Source: Pseudanabaena sp. PCC 6802 (GTDB lineage: Bacteria; Cyanobacteriota; Cyanobacteriia; Pseudanabaenales; Pseudanabaenaceae). From it: DNA of 64,000 bases. This document shows positions 8,391 to 17,786 of the stretch, in pieces. Below the pieces are notes generated by a model, which was given only the letters and a program-made list of their open reading frames with translations, had not been told where the DNA came from and ran no database searches. The translations under genes and the position numbers were made by a program. The DNA is taken from contig NZ_KB235914.1 in NCBI RefSeq assembly GCF_000332175.1, positions 4,467,538 to 4,531,537 on the forward strand, given 5' to 3'. Position 1 is the first letter of the stretch, and each line of letters begins with the position of its first letter.

Positions 8391-10337
8391 TTAGCCGATC
8401 TCCTCTAATTGCAATAGATAGAGTCTGGCTGTAACTTTGGCAGTTTTGACGATGCGCTTTGCGATCGCAGCGGTCATCCATTCTGCTCGTACAAGTGCGT
8501 TCAGCTTATCGACGTGCGATGCGTCGTTTTTGCCGTGATATGCTAAAAACGATACTTGTGACTCATTGAGAGCGAGGCTCTGCTGAATCCGATCTGCCCA
8601 CTGGCCAGCTAGCTTATTACCCAATCCCTCGATAACAAACATGCTACCAATTAAGTCGATTGGATCGCTTTGGGAAGCTTGGTTAAAGATAAAAGCTGAC
8701 AAAGCCTCGCTTCCAATATTCTTTTCCGCTTGGAGAATATTGGATAAATCGCCACCCACTGACTGATAATTTTGTTCTAGCATTAGGAAGTCGCGATGCT
8801 CTACTTGGGCGTGACCGATAAAAGTCGATCGCATCTGAAAATCGGTCATATTGGAGGCAGCCCGTGCCATCCAGCGGGCACCTTCTACTACTTGGGGGCG
8901 CAAATTAATTAACAGGGCTTTGTAGTCTGGCAGAGTGAATTCACCGCGCTCGAGCCGACGTACTATAGGCACGGAATGGATGCGACGCTCAAATTCCAAC
9001 CAAACTTGTGCCAATTGTCTGATTAGATACGTCGATACGGTTTCTCGCTCTAAAATACTATTGGAGATATAGTAGCGATCGGCGTAGGGATCTTGAGATA
9101 TGGCTTTATCCTGGCTGTTACTCTGGGAGAGTTCATTTTGCGCGATCGCTTGACTATTTACCTCCATAGATGAATTAGATGAATTCGGCGAATTGACTAA
9201 AGGAGTGCAGGATTCCACGACGCTCAAGAGCATGTAGGCAGTGGTAAAGCGACCGCTTTCGGGAATAAAACAGAAAATTTTTTGTCCAACCTGCAATTTG
9301 CCAGAATTAAATAGTTCCTCCAGCATCAAATAGATAGCGGCGCAACCCGTATTCCCCCTCGTGTAGAGATTAGTGAACCACTTATGCTCGGGGATCGTAC
9401 AGTCTGCCATTTCCAGGAGTTCCACAATCTGACTGCGGAAGAAATGCGAAGAGTAGTGACACAGCAACCAATCGATTGTGCTTGGATCGACTCGCCCCTG
9501 GTCGATTAAGCGCAGCCAACCTTCCACGCCTAACTTAAGCACATCGTCAAGCAGTCGAATATTTTGACGCAGGTCGAGCGCTCCCGACTTAGCTGCTTCC
9601 ACATAATCGGAATATTCCATCCAGCTACGTTTTGCGCTCTCATCATCAAATCCAGCATACATGCACACAGGATAAGCATTTGCATGGGAAATTAGTTCGA
9701 TCCATTCCACCTTGAGACTAATGCCATTGGGATTGGGGCGATCCTGAATTAACATCGCTCCAGCTCCATCTGACAGCATCCAGCGCAAAAACTCAGTGTC
9801 AAATGGTAGTGACTTCCCTGCCCGTACATTTTCCGCAGCTTCAAAGCGGCTGTGCTTAAATAGACGCGATGGCATTTCCGCTGCTACAGCGATCGCATTG
9901 CGTTTCTGTCCTAATGCCACCTGATTTGTCGCATACTTCAGCGCGGATATTCCCGCGCAGCACACGCCATGCGTAGAGGCAGTTTCTAAAGGCAAGCATT
10001 CTGATAGCTCCCCATGTACCATACTGGCAAAACTGGGAACTAACTGGTCTGCCCAGGTGGTGGCAGCGGCAAGTAAATCGATTTCCTTTGCATCGCGATC
10101 GGCCAGCGCGAGAGCATCGCGTACTGCTAGTGCTGCCATTTCACTGGTGCGATGCGTGGTATTTTGCTGGCGATCTAGGGCATAGTAGCGCTGTTGGATG
10201 CCATTGCTTTTGAGAATGCGAGAACGTACTTTGGAAGGGCGATCGCCAATTTTCCCGAGAAAGTCTTCCATCTCATCGTTGGCTATAGGGTCGTTGGGCA
10301 GAAATTTCCCAATGCTGTTAATGTAGGCGGTATGCAT
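8391..10337 (-). CDS. Beta-ketoacyl synthase III-like / haem-oxygenase-like diiron oxidase fusion
   Basis: A 648-residue two-domain protein. Residues 1 to about 375 form a KAS III-type (FabH/StlD/DarB-like) fold with the full triad: Cys in HGVCCAGIS (C126/C127), His in WLLCHYSSHFF (H294), and Asn in TRGNTGCAA (N329). A Ser/Asn/Gln-rich linker covers about 375-415. Residues about 430-640 resemble the haem-oxygenase-like diiron oxidase superfamily (Haem_oxygenas_2), with candidate metal ligands E485 (VVEGARW), H509, E513 or H514 (GHAQVEHRDF), E570 (FVIEGLGN), and the HxxxDxxH motif H601/D605/H608. I infer that an acyl condensation is followed by oxidation or oxidative decarboxylation of the new acyl chain. 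It is the first gene of a two-gene unit. Confidence 0.85.
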   Translation of the reverse strand: MHTAYINSIGKFLPNDPIANDEMEDFLGKIGDRPSKVRSRILKSNGIQQRYYALDRQQNTTHRTSEMAALAVRDALALADRDAKEIDLLAAATTWADQLVPSFASMVHGELSECLPLETASTHGVCCAGISALKYATNQVALGQKRNAIAVAAEMPSRLFKHSRFEAAENVRAGKSLPFDTEFLRWMLSDGAGAMLIQDRPNPNGISLKVEWIELISHANAYPVCMYAGFDDESAKRSWMEYSDYVEAAKSGALDLRQNIRLLDDVLKLGVEGWLRLIDQGRVDPSTIDWLLCHYSSHFFRSQIVELLEMADCTIPEHKWFTNLYTRGNTGCAAIYLMLEELFNSGKLQVGQKIFCFIPESGRFTTAYMLLSVVESCTPLVNSPNSSNSSMEVNSQAIAQNELSQSNSQDKAISQDPYADRYYISNSILERETVSTYLIRQLAQVWLEFERRIHSVPIVRRLERGEFTLPDYKALLINLRPQVVEGARWMARAASNMTDFQMRSTFIGHAQVEHRDFLMLEQNYQSVGGDLSNILQAEKNIGSEALSAFIFNQASQSDPIDLIGSMFVIEGLGNKLAGQWADRIQQSLALNESQVSFLAYHGKNDASHVDKLNALVRAEWMTAAIAKRIVKTAKVTARLYLLQLEEIG

Positions 10338-10464
10338 ATAAAGATCGTAGTATTTCAGGGGATGGCGGGCTCAGGTAGCGCTACTGCAAGCTCGTTACTT
10401 CTGACTCTATGAGTTTTATAGCTAGATCGGTATGTGGAGTGTGCCAGTTTCAGGAATGTCATAA

Positions 10465-10577
10465 TATAGCGGTTTTCACTTGAGAACGGGTTTTATTTTT
10501 GGGGTGAAGGGGTTCCACCCCTTCTTGGGGGCAACGCCCCCAAACCCCCTACTCTTTCTGATCTGAAAACCGCTATA
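10465..10577. repeat. Small hairpin element, family A (113 bp)
   Basis: Bounded by TATAGCGGTTTTCACTTGAG and CTGAAAACCGCTATA, with the GGGGGCAACGCCCCC and GAAGGGG/CCCCTTC hairpins inside. It lies in the 412-bp divergent gap between the ketosynthase fusion and phosphoketolase. The rest of that gap holds the promoter region of the phosphoketolase operon. Confidence 0.85.
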
Positions 10578-10708
10578 GTGCGTCAAGAAGCTAGAGAGAT
10601 GCACAAGAGACAAATAATCGCCTTGACGTTTCGCCATCAATTCTTAAAAAATTAATAAGAATATTGCTATGTAGTCTAGAAAACAAGATAGGGCAAAAAT
10701 TAGCACCC

Positions 10709-10714
10709 TATAAT
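10709..10714 (+). promoter_or_regulatory. Candidate -10 box upstream of phosphoketolase
   Basis: A perfect TATAAT lies 35 bp before the phosphoketolase ATG in an AT-rich stretch. No good -35 hexamer is visible at the standard distance, so this is a positional guess. A strong ribosome-binding site, TGGAGGATTA, follows at 10731-10740. Confidence 0.4.
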
Positions 10715-10749
10715 AGACGCAAAGTATTTTTGGAGGATTAATCGCAATT

Positions 10750-13188
10750 ATGGTAGCAACTCCTCAAAAGCCCAATATTGACATGTCATCGATTAGCGCG
10801 TTTGGAATGGCGCGATCGACAGTTGAGGGAACTCCTCTTAGCTCCGAAGAATTGCGCAAGATCCATGCATTCTGGCGTGCAGCTAACTATCTAGCCGTTG
10901 GCATGATTTACCTGCGCGATAATCCTTTATTGAAAGAATCTCTGAAATCAAACCACGTTAAACTCCGTTTGTTGGGTCACTGGGGTTCTAGCCCTGGCAT
11001 CAGTTTTCTCTACACTCACCTGAACCGAGTCATCAAAAAATTCGACCAGGACATGCTATTTATGGTAGGCGCAGGACACGGTGCGCCAGGATTTCTCGGC
11101 CCCTGCTATTTAGAGGGCAGTTATTCCCACTACTTCCCAGAGTGCAGTGAAGACGAAGTGGGAATGCAGCGTTTTTTTAAGCAATTCTCTTTCCCAGGTG
11201 GGGTTGGCAGTCACTGTACGCCCGAAACCCCTGGTTCGATCCATGAGGGCGGCGAACTGGGCTACAGCCTTTCCCACGCCTACGGTGCCGCCTTTGACAA
11301 TCCCAACTTAATCGTCGTTGCTATGCCCGGTGATGGAGAGGCTGAGACGGCGGCTTTAGCAACCTCCTGGCACTCCAATAAATTTATCAATCCCATTCGA
11401 GATGGCGCGGTATTGCCCGTGCTGCACCTGAACGGCTACAAAATCAACAACCCCACAATTCTCTCTCGCATCAGCCACCGAGAACTAAAAGCGCTGTTTG
11501 AAGGCTACGGGTACGAACCCTACTTTGTTGAAGGTTCCGATCCTGAATCGATGCACCAGGCAATGGCGGCAACCCTGGATCGCTGCACTACCGAGATCCG
11601 CAACATCCAGCAGGAAGCGCGTTCTAGCGGGGTGGCAACTCGTCCCATCTGGCCGATGATTGTGATGCGGACTCCCAAAGGATGGACGGGACCCGCCGAA
11701 GTGGATGGGCACAAAGTAGAAGGCTTCTGGCGAGCGCATCAGGTGCCAATGGGAGGGATGCACGACAATCCAGAGCACTTGCGTCAATTAGAAGAGTGGA
11801 TGCGCAGTTACAAACCGGAAGAACTATTTGATGCCAACGGTGTGCTGCGATCGGAAATTAAGGATATGGCACCTACTGACAATAAGCGACTCGGCTCTAC
11901 TCCCTATGCCAATGGTGGGTTGCTGCGGCGCGATCTGAAGATGCCTGATTTCCGCCAGTATGGAGTGCGAGTGGAAAAGCCAGGTACCGTTGAAGTCGAG
12001 AATACGAAGCCTCTGGGTGCGTTCCTGCGAGATGTCATGAAGTCTAACATGACTAACTTCCGAGTCTTTGGTCCCGATGAAAATACGTCGAATAAACTCG
12101 GTGCGGTTTATGAAGTCAGCAAGAAGTTCTGGATTGCTGAGTATTTACCAGAAGATGCAGATGGGGGCGAACTGTCGCCCGACGGTCGCGTCATGGAAAT
12201 GCTGAGCGAACACACGTTAGAAGGCTGGCTGGAAGGCTATTTGCTCACTGGACGGCATGGGTTCTTCTCGACCTACGAGTCGTTTGCTCATGTGATTGAT
12301 TCCATGTTTAACCAACACGCTAAGTGGTTGGAGATCTGCAATCGCATTCATTGGCGCGAAGAGATTTCGTCGCTGAACTTGTTGATTACTTCTACCGTGT
12401 GGCGGCAAGATCACAACGGCTTTACCCATCAAGATCCGGGTTTCCTGGATGTGGTGCTGAACAAAAGCCCGGAAGTGGTGCGGATTTACCTGCCGCCAGA
12501 TGTGAATACGTTGCTGTCAGTTGCGGATCATTGTTTGCGCAGCAAGGATTACATCAACGTAATCGTGTCGGATAAGCAAATGCATTTGCAATTTCACGAC
12601 ATGGACGCAGCGATTAAAAACTGCACGAAAGGTATTGATATTTGGGAGTGGGCTTGTACGGACGAGGGGCACGAGCCGGATGTGGTACTGGCTACAGCAG
12701 GTGATATTCCAACCCAGGAATCGCTGGCGGCATCCTGCATCTTGCGGCAGCACTTCCCGGATCTGAAGATACGGTTTATCAATGTAATCGACCTGTTTAA
12801 GCTGCAACCGGATACGGAGCACCCCCACGGATTGAGCGATCGCGACTTTGACAGTCTTTTTACGCTGGATAAGCCCATTATCTTTAACTTCCACGGCTAT
12901 CCCTGGTTAATTCACCGCCTTACCTACCGCCGCACCAATCATAAAAACCTGCACGTGCGGGGCTATAAGGAAAAAGGCAACATCAACACGCCGTTAGACT
13001 TGGCAATCTGCAACCAGATCGATCGCTTTAGCATTGCGATCGACGCGATCGACCGGCTGCCCCAACTGAAAGTAGCAGGTGCCCATGTGAAAGAGATGCT
13101 CAAGGACGAACAGATCTCCTGCCGCAACTATGCCTACGAACACGGTATCGATCGCCCCGATGTGGTGAACTGGAAGTGGCCTTACTAA
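10750..13188 (+). CDS. xfp: Xylulose-5-P/fructose-6-P phosphoketolase
   Basis: A thiamine-diphosphate enzyme that splits xylulose-5-phosphate or fructose-6-phosphate with phosphate into acetyl-phosphate plus glyceraldehyde-3-phosphate or erythrose-4-phosphate. The 812 residues match family length. Visible signatures: [18 protein letters not shown] near residue 76, [42 protein letters not shown], and the ThDP motif [10 protein letters not shown]...[10 protein letters not shown]. The C-terminal phosphoketolase domain ([32 protein letters not shown]) is complete. The acetyl-phosphate product is the substrate for the acetate kinase encoded last in the same operon. A GGAGG ribosome-binding site precedes the ATG. 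Confidence 0.97.
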   Translation: MVATPQKPNIDMSSISAFGMARSTVEGTPLSSEELRKIHAFWRAANYLAVGMIYLRDNPLLKESLKSNHVKLRLLGHWGSSPGISFLYTHLNRVIKKFDQDMLFMVGAGHGAPGFLGPCYLEGSYSHYFPECSEDEVGMQRFFKQFSFPGGVGSHCTPETPGSIHEGGELGYSLSHAYGAAFDNPNLIVVAMPGDGEAETAALATSWHSNKFINPIRDGAVLPVLHLNGYKINNPTILSRISHRELKALFEGYGYEPYFVEGSDPESMHQAMAATLDRCTTEIRNIQQEARSSGVATRPIWPMIVMRTPKGWTGPAEVDGHKVEGFWRAHQVPMGGMHDNPEHLRQLEEWMRSYKPEELFDANGVLRSEIKDMAPTDNKRLGSTPYANGGLLRRDLKMPDFRQYGVRVEKPGTVEVENTKPLGAFLRDVMKSNMTNFRVFGPDENTSNKLGAVYEVSKKFWIAEYLPEDADGGELSPDGRVMEMLSEHTLEGWLEGYLLTGRHGFFSTYESFAHVIDSMFNQHAKWLEICNRIHWREEISSLNLLITSTVWRQDHNGFTHQDPGFLDVVLNKSPEVVRIYLPPDVNTLLSVADHCLRSKDYINVIVSDKQMHLQFHDMDAAIKNCTKGIDIWEWACTDEGHEPDVVLATAGDIPTQESLAASCILRQHFPDLKIRFINVIDLFKLQPDTEHPHGLSDRDFDSLFTLDKPIIFNFHGYPWLIHRLTYRRTNHKNLHVRGYKEKGNINTPLDLAICNQIDRFSIAIDAIDRLPQLKVAGAHVKEMLKDEQISCRNYAYEHGIDRPDVVNWKWPY

Positions 13189-13261
13189 ACCACAGATAGG
13201 TCAGGAGGAATAAAATTAGCGCAAGACTTCGTATCGCGAACTGACTTTCTGGAGGTATGTT

Positions 13262-14287
13262 TTGAAGATCGCATTTTTCAGTACCAAATCCTACGATCGC
13301 CAGTCTTTTGAGGCGGTAAATGCCAGCTATCAGCACGAATTGACGTTTTTCGACGTTCAACTCAACGAAAAAACTGCCGTATTAGCGGCGGGGTTCCCCG
13401 CAGTTTGTTTATTTGTCAATGATACGGCAGATGCAGCAGTGCTGGACGTTCTTGCTTCTTGTGGGACTCGCTTGCTGGCACTGCGATCTGCGGGGTTTAA
13501 CAACGTCGATTTGCAACGGGCAGCAGCGTTAGGCATAAAGGTAGTGCGCGTGCCTGCCTATTCTCCCTACGCCGTTGCCGAGCATGCCGTTGCCCTGGTA
13601 CTGACGTTAAATCGCAAGCTCTACAAAGCCTACAATCGCGTTCGGGATGACAACTTCTCCCTGGAGGGGTTGTTGGGATTTGACCTGTATGGCTGCACAG
13701 TTGGGGTCGTCGGTACGGGAAAGATCGGCATGGTGTTTGCCCGGATTATGCACGGATTCGGTTGTTCGCTGTTGGGTTACGACGCTTATCCCAATACGCA
13801 GTTTGAAGCGATCGGCAGCGCTCGTTACGCATCCCTAACGGAGCTTCTATCTAATTCCGATATTATCTCCCTCCATTGTCCCCTGTTACCCGAAACCCGC
13901 CATTTAATCAATACCAGCACGATCGCGCAAATGAAGTCGGGTGTCATGCTCATCAATACTAGCCGCGGTGCTCTGATTGACACGACTGCCGCGATCGCGG
14001 GCATCAAGTCGGGCAAAATCGGCTATCTGGGAATCGACGTGTACGAACAGGAAGACGAATTGTTTTTCCAAGACCTGTCAGACACTATTATTCAGGACGA
14101 CACCTTTCAACTATTGCAATCCTTTCCCAACGTGGTCATCACTGCCCATCAGGGATTCTTCACCCGCAATGCGTTGGAAAACATCGCCACCACCACCCTG
14201 TCCAATATTACCGATTTTGAGCGAGGTCAGTCGTTGCAGAATGAAGTTTTCGAGCGGCCACCTGCACCGCTAAAAGCAGTTGTTTAA
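13262..14287 (+). CDS. D-lactate dehydrogenase-type 2-hydroxyacid dehydrogenase
   Basis: A 341-residue NAD-dependent D-2-hydroxyacid dehydrogenase, probably reducing pyruvate to D-lactate. The start is TTG at 13262, chosen because a GGAGG sits six bases upstream and an ATG at 13257 runs into a stop. The Rossmann motif is TVGVVGTGKIGMVFARI near residue 148. The substrate-binding and catalytic elements are LRSAGFNNVDL (residue ~78), INTSRGALIDT with the catalytic Arg, the Glu in GIDVYEQE, and the His in VVITAHQGFFT. It is 73 bp from the phosphoketolase stop and in the same operon, which fits disposal of reductant during fermentation. Confidence 0.92.
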   Translation: MKIAFFSTKSYDRQSFEAVNASYQHELTFFDVQLNEKTAVLAAGFPAVCLFVNDTADAAVLDVLASCGTRLLALRSAGFNNVDLQRAAALGIKVVRVPAYSPYAVAEHAVALVLTLNRKLYKAYNRVRDDNFSLEGLLGFDLYGCTVGVVGTGKIGMVFARIMHGFGCSLLGYDAYPNTQFEAIGSARYASLTELLSNSDIISLHCPLLPETRHLINTSTIAQMKSGVMLINTSRGALIDTTAAIAGIKSGKIGYLGIDVYEQEDELFFQDLSDTIIQDDTFQLLQSFPNVVITAHQGFFTRNALENIATTTLSNITDFERGQSLQNEVFERPPAPLKAVV

Positions 14288-14373
14288 AGAGACTGGGCTA
14301 TCTCATCGGTCACAATCCACAGATCGATCTATGTTCTATTCCCCGTTCATAGCCAACAGGAGAAAGCCCCAGT

Positions 14374-14454
14374 ATGTCCAGCACCGTTGCTAATAAGATT
14401 CAAATTGAAGACGATCGCACCGGAATTAATGTCGAAACCCTGATTCCATTTTAA
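14374..14454 (+). pseudogene. 26-codon relic resembling glycogen phosphorylase N-terminus
   Basis: A short reading frame with its own AGGAGAAAG ribosome-binding site encodes 26 residues containing IQIEDDRTGINVETL, then stops. From memory, cyanobacterial glycogen phosphorylases start with a very similar IQVEDDRTGxSVETL segment. I infer that a glgP gene once stood here and only its start survives. It could instead be a leader peptide for pyruvate kinase, which begins 17 bp later. Confidence 0.5.
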
Positions 14455-14471
14455 TTAAATTTAAGGATCCC

Positions 14472-15899
14472 ATGAAACCATTGATCCACCGCACAAAGAT
14501 TGTGGCGACGATCGGTCCGGCAAGCGATACCCCCGACACGATTCGGAAGATGATGCTGGCAGGAATGAACGTGGCACGGCTCAATTTCTCCCACGGTAAA
14601 TATGAAGATCACGCCAAGCGGATCGAGCGGTTGCGCTCTATTTCGCAAGACCTGGACTTGCCACTGCTGCTGCTGCAAGACCTGCAAGGCCCCAAGATCC
14701 GAGTGGGCGATCTGCCTGCTGAGGGTATGATGTTGCACGAAGGAGGCTCGCTCACCCTGGTACCGATCGCCGAATACGCGGGACAACCCAACACGGTTGG
14801 CATCGACTATCCCTACCTGGCAGAAGAAGCCGAGTCGGGAACTCAGGTATTGCTGGACGACGGTTTGTTAGAGCTGTGCGTTGAGGGGGGCGATGGTAGT
14901 GCCGTTCGGTGCCGGGTAGTAGAAGGCGGTTTACTTAAGAGTCGCAAAGGGGTGAACTTGCCAACGCTGAACCTGCGCTTGCCTTCAATGACCGATAAGG
15001 ACAAGCGCGATCTCGATTTTGGCATTGCGCAAGGTGTAGACCTCATCTCCCTCAGTTTTGTGCGCAAACCGGAAGACATCCAAACTCTGAAAGCATTGCT
15101 CGAGGAGAAAGGAGTCAATATTCCCGTACTGGCAAAACTGGAGAAACCCCAGGCGATCTCCAACCTGGACGCAATTGTGCATGAGTGCGACGCGATTATG
15201 GTGGCGCGGGGTGACCTGGGTGTGGAAATGAGTCCGGAAAAAGTGCCCTCGATCCAGAAGCGAATTATCAAACTGTGCAACCAGAAAGGAATTCCGGTAA
15301 TCACCGCCACCCAGATGTTAGACAGCATGATTCACAACCCCCGTCCCACCCGCGCAGAAGCTAGCGACGTAGCCAACGCGATCGCGGACGGCACAGATGC
15401 CGTGATGCTCTCTGGCGAATCTGCGATTGGCAGTTACCCGGTGGAAGCGGTCAAAATGCTGGCACGCATTGCTGCTGAAGTGGAACCATCCATTCAGTTT
15501 ATTAACTATCCACCCAACTGTAATGGCGATGCAGATGCCATCAGCGAAGCTTTACACGCGATTGACGACGCGCTGGATCTGCAGTGCATTGTCGCTTTTA
15601 CCGAAACAGGTTATACCGCTAAGCTGGCTTCGGCAGAACGTCCAAAGGCTCCGATTGTAGCCTACACTCCCGACCTGAAAATCTATCGCCAACTCAGCCT
15701 GAACTGGGGAGTTAGACCCGTTCTCCTGGAACAGGTTCAGTATAGTTTGTCCGATGTACTGAACTACCTGGAAACCGATTTAATTCGGCGGCAGTTTGCA
15801 GCTTTCGGTGATAAGGTACTGATTATGGGAGGACTTCCTTTTGGGAAAGCAGGCGGCACGAACTTCCTCAAAATTCACACGATCGCGCGTAAGGAGTAA
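14472..15899 (+). CDS. pyk: Pyruvate kinase
   Basis: Converts phosphoenolpyruvate and ADP to pyruvate and ATP. Of 475 residues, the N-terminal TKIVATIGPASDTPDTIRKM and NVARLNFSHG carry substrate contacts. The K+/Mg2+ region follows in DGLLELCVEG, FVRKPEDIQ, and the signature VMVARGDLGVEM (written IMVARGDLGVEM here). TATQMLDSMIHNPRPTRAE and DAVMLSGESAIGSYP complete the active site. This is the short form of the enzyme, without the extra C-terminal domain found in some cyanobacterial isoforms. It is in the same operon as phosphoketolase and lactate dehydrogenase, so it supplies pyruvate and ATP in the same fermentative programme. Confidence 0.97.
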   Translation: MKPLIHRTKIVATIGPASDTPDTIRKMMLAGMNVARLNFSHGKYEDHAKRIERLRSISQDLDLPLLLLQDLQGPKIRVGDLPAEGMMLHEGGSLTLVPIAEYAGQPNTVGIDYPYLAEEAESGTQVLLDDGLLELCVEGGDGSAVRCRVVEGGLLKSRKGVNLPTLNLRLPSMTDKDKRDLDFGIAQGVDLISLSFVRKPEDIQTLKALLEEKGVNIPVLAKLEKPQAISNLDAIVHECDAIMVARGDLGVEMSPEKVPSIQKRIIKLCNQKGIPVITATQMLDSMIHNPRPTRAEASDVANAIADGTDAVMLSGESAIGSYPVEAVKMLARIAAEVEPSIQFINYPPNCNGDADAISEALHAIDDALDLQCIVAFTETGYTAKLASAERPKAPIVAYTPDLKIYRQLSLNWGVRPVLLEQVQYSLSDVLNYLETDLIRRQFAAFGDKVLIMGGLPFGKAGGTNFLKIHTIARKE

Positions 15900-15905
15900 C
15901 CAACA

Positions 15906-15941
15906 ATGGCAATGCTGATTTTAATCCGGCACGGACTATGA
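15906..15941 (+). pseudogene. 11-codon relic resembling phosphoglycerate mutase start, coupled to ackA
   Basis: The frame MAMLILIRHGL then stop matches the N-terminal LILIRHG of histidine-phosphatase-type phosphoglycerate mutases. It has a good ribosome-binding site (AAGGAG at 15892-15897). Its stop overlaps the acetate kinase start as ATGA. The acetate kinase has no Shine-Dalgarno of its own, so this remnant probably supplies its translation by coupling. Confidence 0.55.
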
Positions 15942-17299
15942 AAATACTGGTACTCAACGCAGGTTCGAGCACTCAAAAGAGTTCTCTCTATGAGATAGCA
16001 GGCGATCGGCTGCCGGATATCCCTCCAAAACCCCTCTGGCAAGCCGTTGTCGATTGGACGCACCATCAGGACTGCGCCGAGATTGAAGTCAAAACAGTCG
16101 CGGGAGAGGTTCGGCAGGAGAAAATCCCAACTCAATCACACCTAGAAGCGATCGCCCATCTGTTGGCAACGCTCTGGCAAGGTAAAACCGCCGTCATCGC
16201 GCATCCATCGGAAATTAACGCAGTGGGGCATCGGGTGGTGCATGGAGGACAGGAGTATTGCGAGACGGTCAGAGTGACTGATGCGGTGAAGGCGGCGATC
16301 GCTCGGCTCTCTACTCTAGCACCAGCGCACAATCCTGCGAATCTAGATGGGATAGAGGCAGTGGAGAGCATCTTAGGCAACAAAATACCGCAATTCGCTG
16401 TCTTCGACACTGCCTTTCACAGCAATCTCCCTGCCGCCGCTGCCATCTATCCTGGCCCCTATGCTTGGGTAGAACGGGGAATTCGTCGCTATGGGTTTCA
16501 TGGCATTAGCCACCAGTACTGCGCTCGCCGAGCCGCTCAACTATTGCAGCGAGATTGGCAAAACCTGAGGTTAATCATCTGCCATCTTGGTAATGGCTGT
16601 TCTCTTTCCGCTGTTCGGAACGATCGCTGTGTAGATACGACGATGGGATTTACCCCCTTAGATGGATTGATGATGGGAACGCGCTCTGGTGCAGTCGATC
16701 CGGGCATCCCGATCCACCTGATGCGTCAGGAGGGGTATACTATCGATCGCCTCGATCGAGAACTCAACAAAGAATCTGGATTGCTTGGTATTTCAGGTGT
16801 CTCGTCAGATATGCGTCAGATTGTGGCAGCGATCGCCGCAGGCAACGAACGAGCGCAGCTAGCTCTAGATATCTATATTCATCGGCTATGCTCTGGTATT
16901 GGTTCTATGCTGGGGAGTTTAGGCGGTCTGGACGCGCTAGTATTTACGGCTGGTGTAGGCGAAAACTCGGCACTCGTACGTTCCCGCACCTGTGAGGCAT
17001 TCGAGTTTCTGGGACTAGCTCTCGATTCACAACTAAATGAGAATCATCCAGTCGATCTAGATATTGCCACTCCAGATTCCAAAGTAAGAGTTCTGGTAAT
17101 CCATACTCAAGAAGATTGGGCGATCGCTAGAGTCTGCTTTTCAGAATTATTAGACCTCTTGCAAATTAGCCAACTGAGGAGCCTTGAGAGCGTTCAAAAT
17201 TGTAGAGACCAGCAATTAGATTGCAACGCAAACCAAAGCGGTGACGACGATTGCGATAGCGTCCAGATAAGATGCGGAAGATCTTCAAGCGGCGATTAA
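15938..17299 (+). CDS. ackA: Acetate kinase with IS-derived C-terminal tail
   Basis: Makes ATP and acetate from acetyl-phosphate, the product of the phosphoketolase in the same operon. ASKHA-fold motifs are intact: LVLNAGSSTQKSSL at the start, VGHRVVHGG, AVFDTAFH, RRYGFHGISHQY, LGNGCSLSA, and LVFTAGVGENSA. An insertion sequence entered after codon 404, in codon 405. The reading frame now runs 48 residues into it and ends at 453. Removing the IS and one ATT repeat restores SELLSSE and a TAA stop at 18112-18114, giving a 408-residue ancestral protein. Because only the last three residues are lost, activity may survive. The start ATG overlaps an upstream short frame. Confidence 0.93.
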   Translation: MKILVLNAGSSTQKSSLYEIAGDRLPDIPPKPLWQAVVDWTHHQDCAEIEVKTVAGEVRQEKIPTQSHLEAIAHLLATLWQGKTAVIAHPSEINAVGHRVVHGGQEYCETVRVTDAVKAAIARLSTLAPAHNPANLDGIEAVESILGNKIPQFAVFDTAFHSNLPAAAAIYPGPYAWVERGIRRYGFHGISHQYCARRAAQLLQRDWQNLRLIICHLGNGCSLSAVRNDRCVDTTMGFTPLDGLMMGTRSGAVDPGIPIHLMRQEGYTIDRLDRELNKESGLLGISGVSSDMRQIVAAIAAGNERAQLALDIYIHRLCSGIGSMLGSLGGLDALVFTAGVGENSALVRSRTCEAFEFLGLALDSQLNENHPVDLDIATPDSKVRVLVIHTQEDWAIARVCFSELLDLLQISQLRSLESVQNCRDQQLDCNANQSGDDDCDSVQIRCGRSSSGD

Positions 17300-17786
17300 C
17301 ATGCTCAATGCCAACCCGTTGGCGCGCAAGTTGGCGGTTGAACGCTTTCTGCTCAGGCGTAAGCTGACCACCTTTCGGTTTCTTGTGGGGTAAGCGGCAG
17401 TAGAGATGCAGTTTCTGGATGCCTTGATAACCCTTGTCCTGCAAACTCTCGGTTTGAGGATGGAAATGGATGCCAGAAGCTTTGAACAGCTTGAAATCAT
17501 GCCGTCGCCCCTTGCCGAAAAACGTACAGATAATCTGCCCAGTAAGAGCGTCAATTATGAGTTGACATTTGAGCGTGTGCCCTTTCTGTTTGCCGCTATA
17601 AAAGGCACGTTGGTGCCGCTTAGGACGCTCAATGCGAGTTTCAGTCACATCAACGTCGCGACTGTAGGTATCCCAAAGCCCCGCACCAACTGGCGCTTCC
17701 CAGGTAGTCGAAAGCGACGTGAGCGGATTAAAGTCTCCTCTACCCAATGCACTATTCGACAAACTGTAGACTCGCTGATGCCCCAA
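17166..17786 (-). CDS. IS transposase, catalytic part (orfB)
   Basis: Catalytic half of a DDE_Tnp_4-type transposase. The first Asp is in DVDVTETRIERPKRHQ, the second in SLQDKGYQGIQKL, and the Glu in VGIEHVNRRLKIF, all with the usual surrounding residues. The frame overlaps the upstream half and lies in the -1 frame relative to it, so the intact enzyme would be made by ribosomal frameshifting in the region 17690-17786. The nominal start inside the overlap is unlikely to be used alone. A simple inactivating frameshift is the alternative. Confidence 0.8.
   Translation of the reverse strand: MGHQRVYSLSNSALGRGDFNPLTSLSTTWEAPVGAGLWDTYSRDVDVTETRIERPKRHQRAFYSGKQKGHTLKCQLIIDALTGQIICTFFGKGRRHDFKLFKASGIHFHPQTESLQDKGYQGIQKLHLYCRLPHKKPKGGQLTPEQKAFNRQLARQRVGIEHVNRRLKIFRILSGRYRNRRHRFGLRCNLIAGLYNFERSQGSSVG

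Noticed and set aside
12324..12894. Frames on both strands inside the phosphoketolase gene
   Set aside because: Shadows of a highly conserved enzyme with continuous similarity along its whole length.
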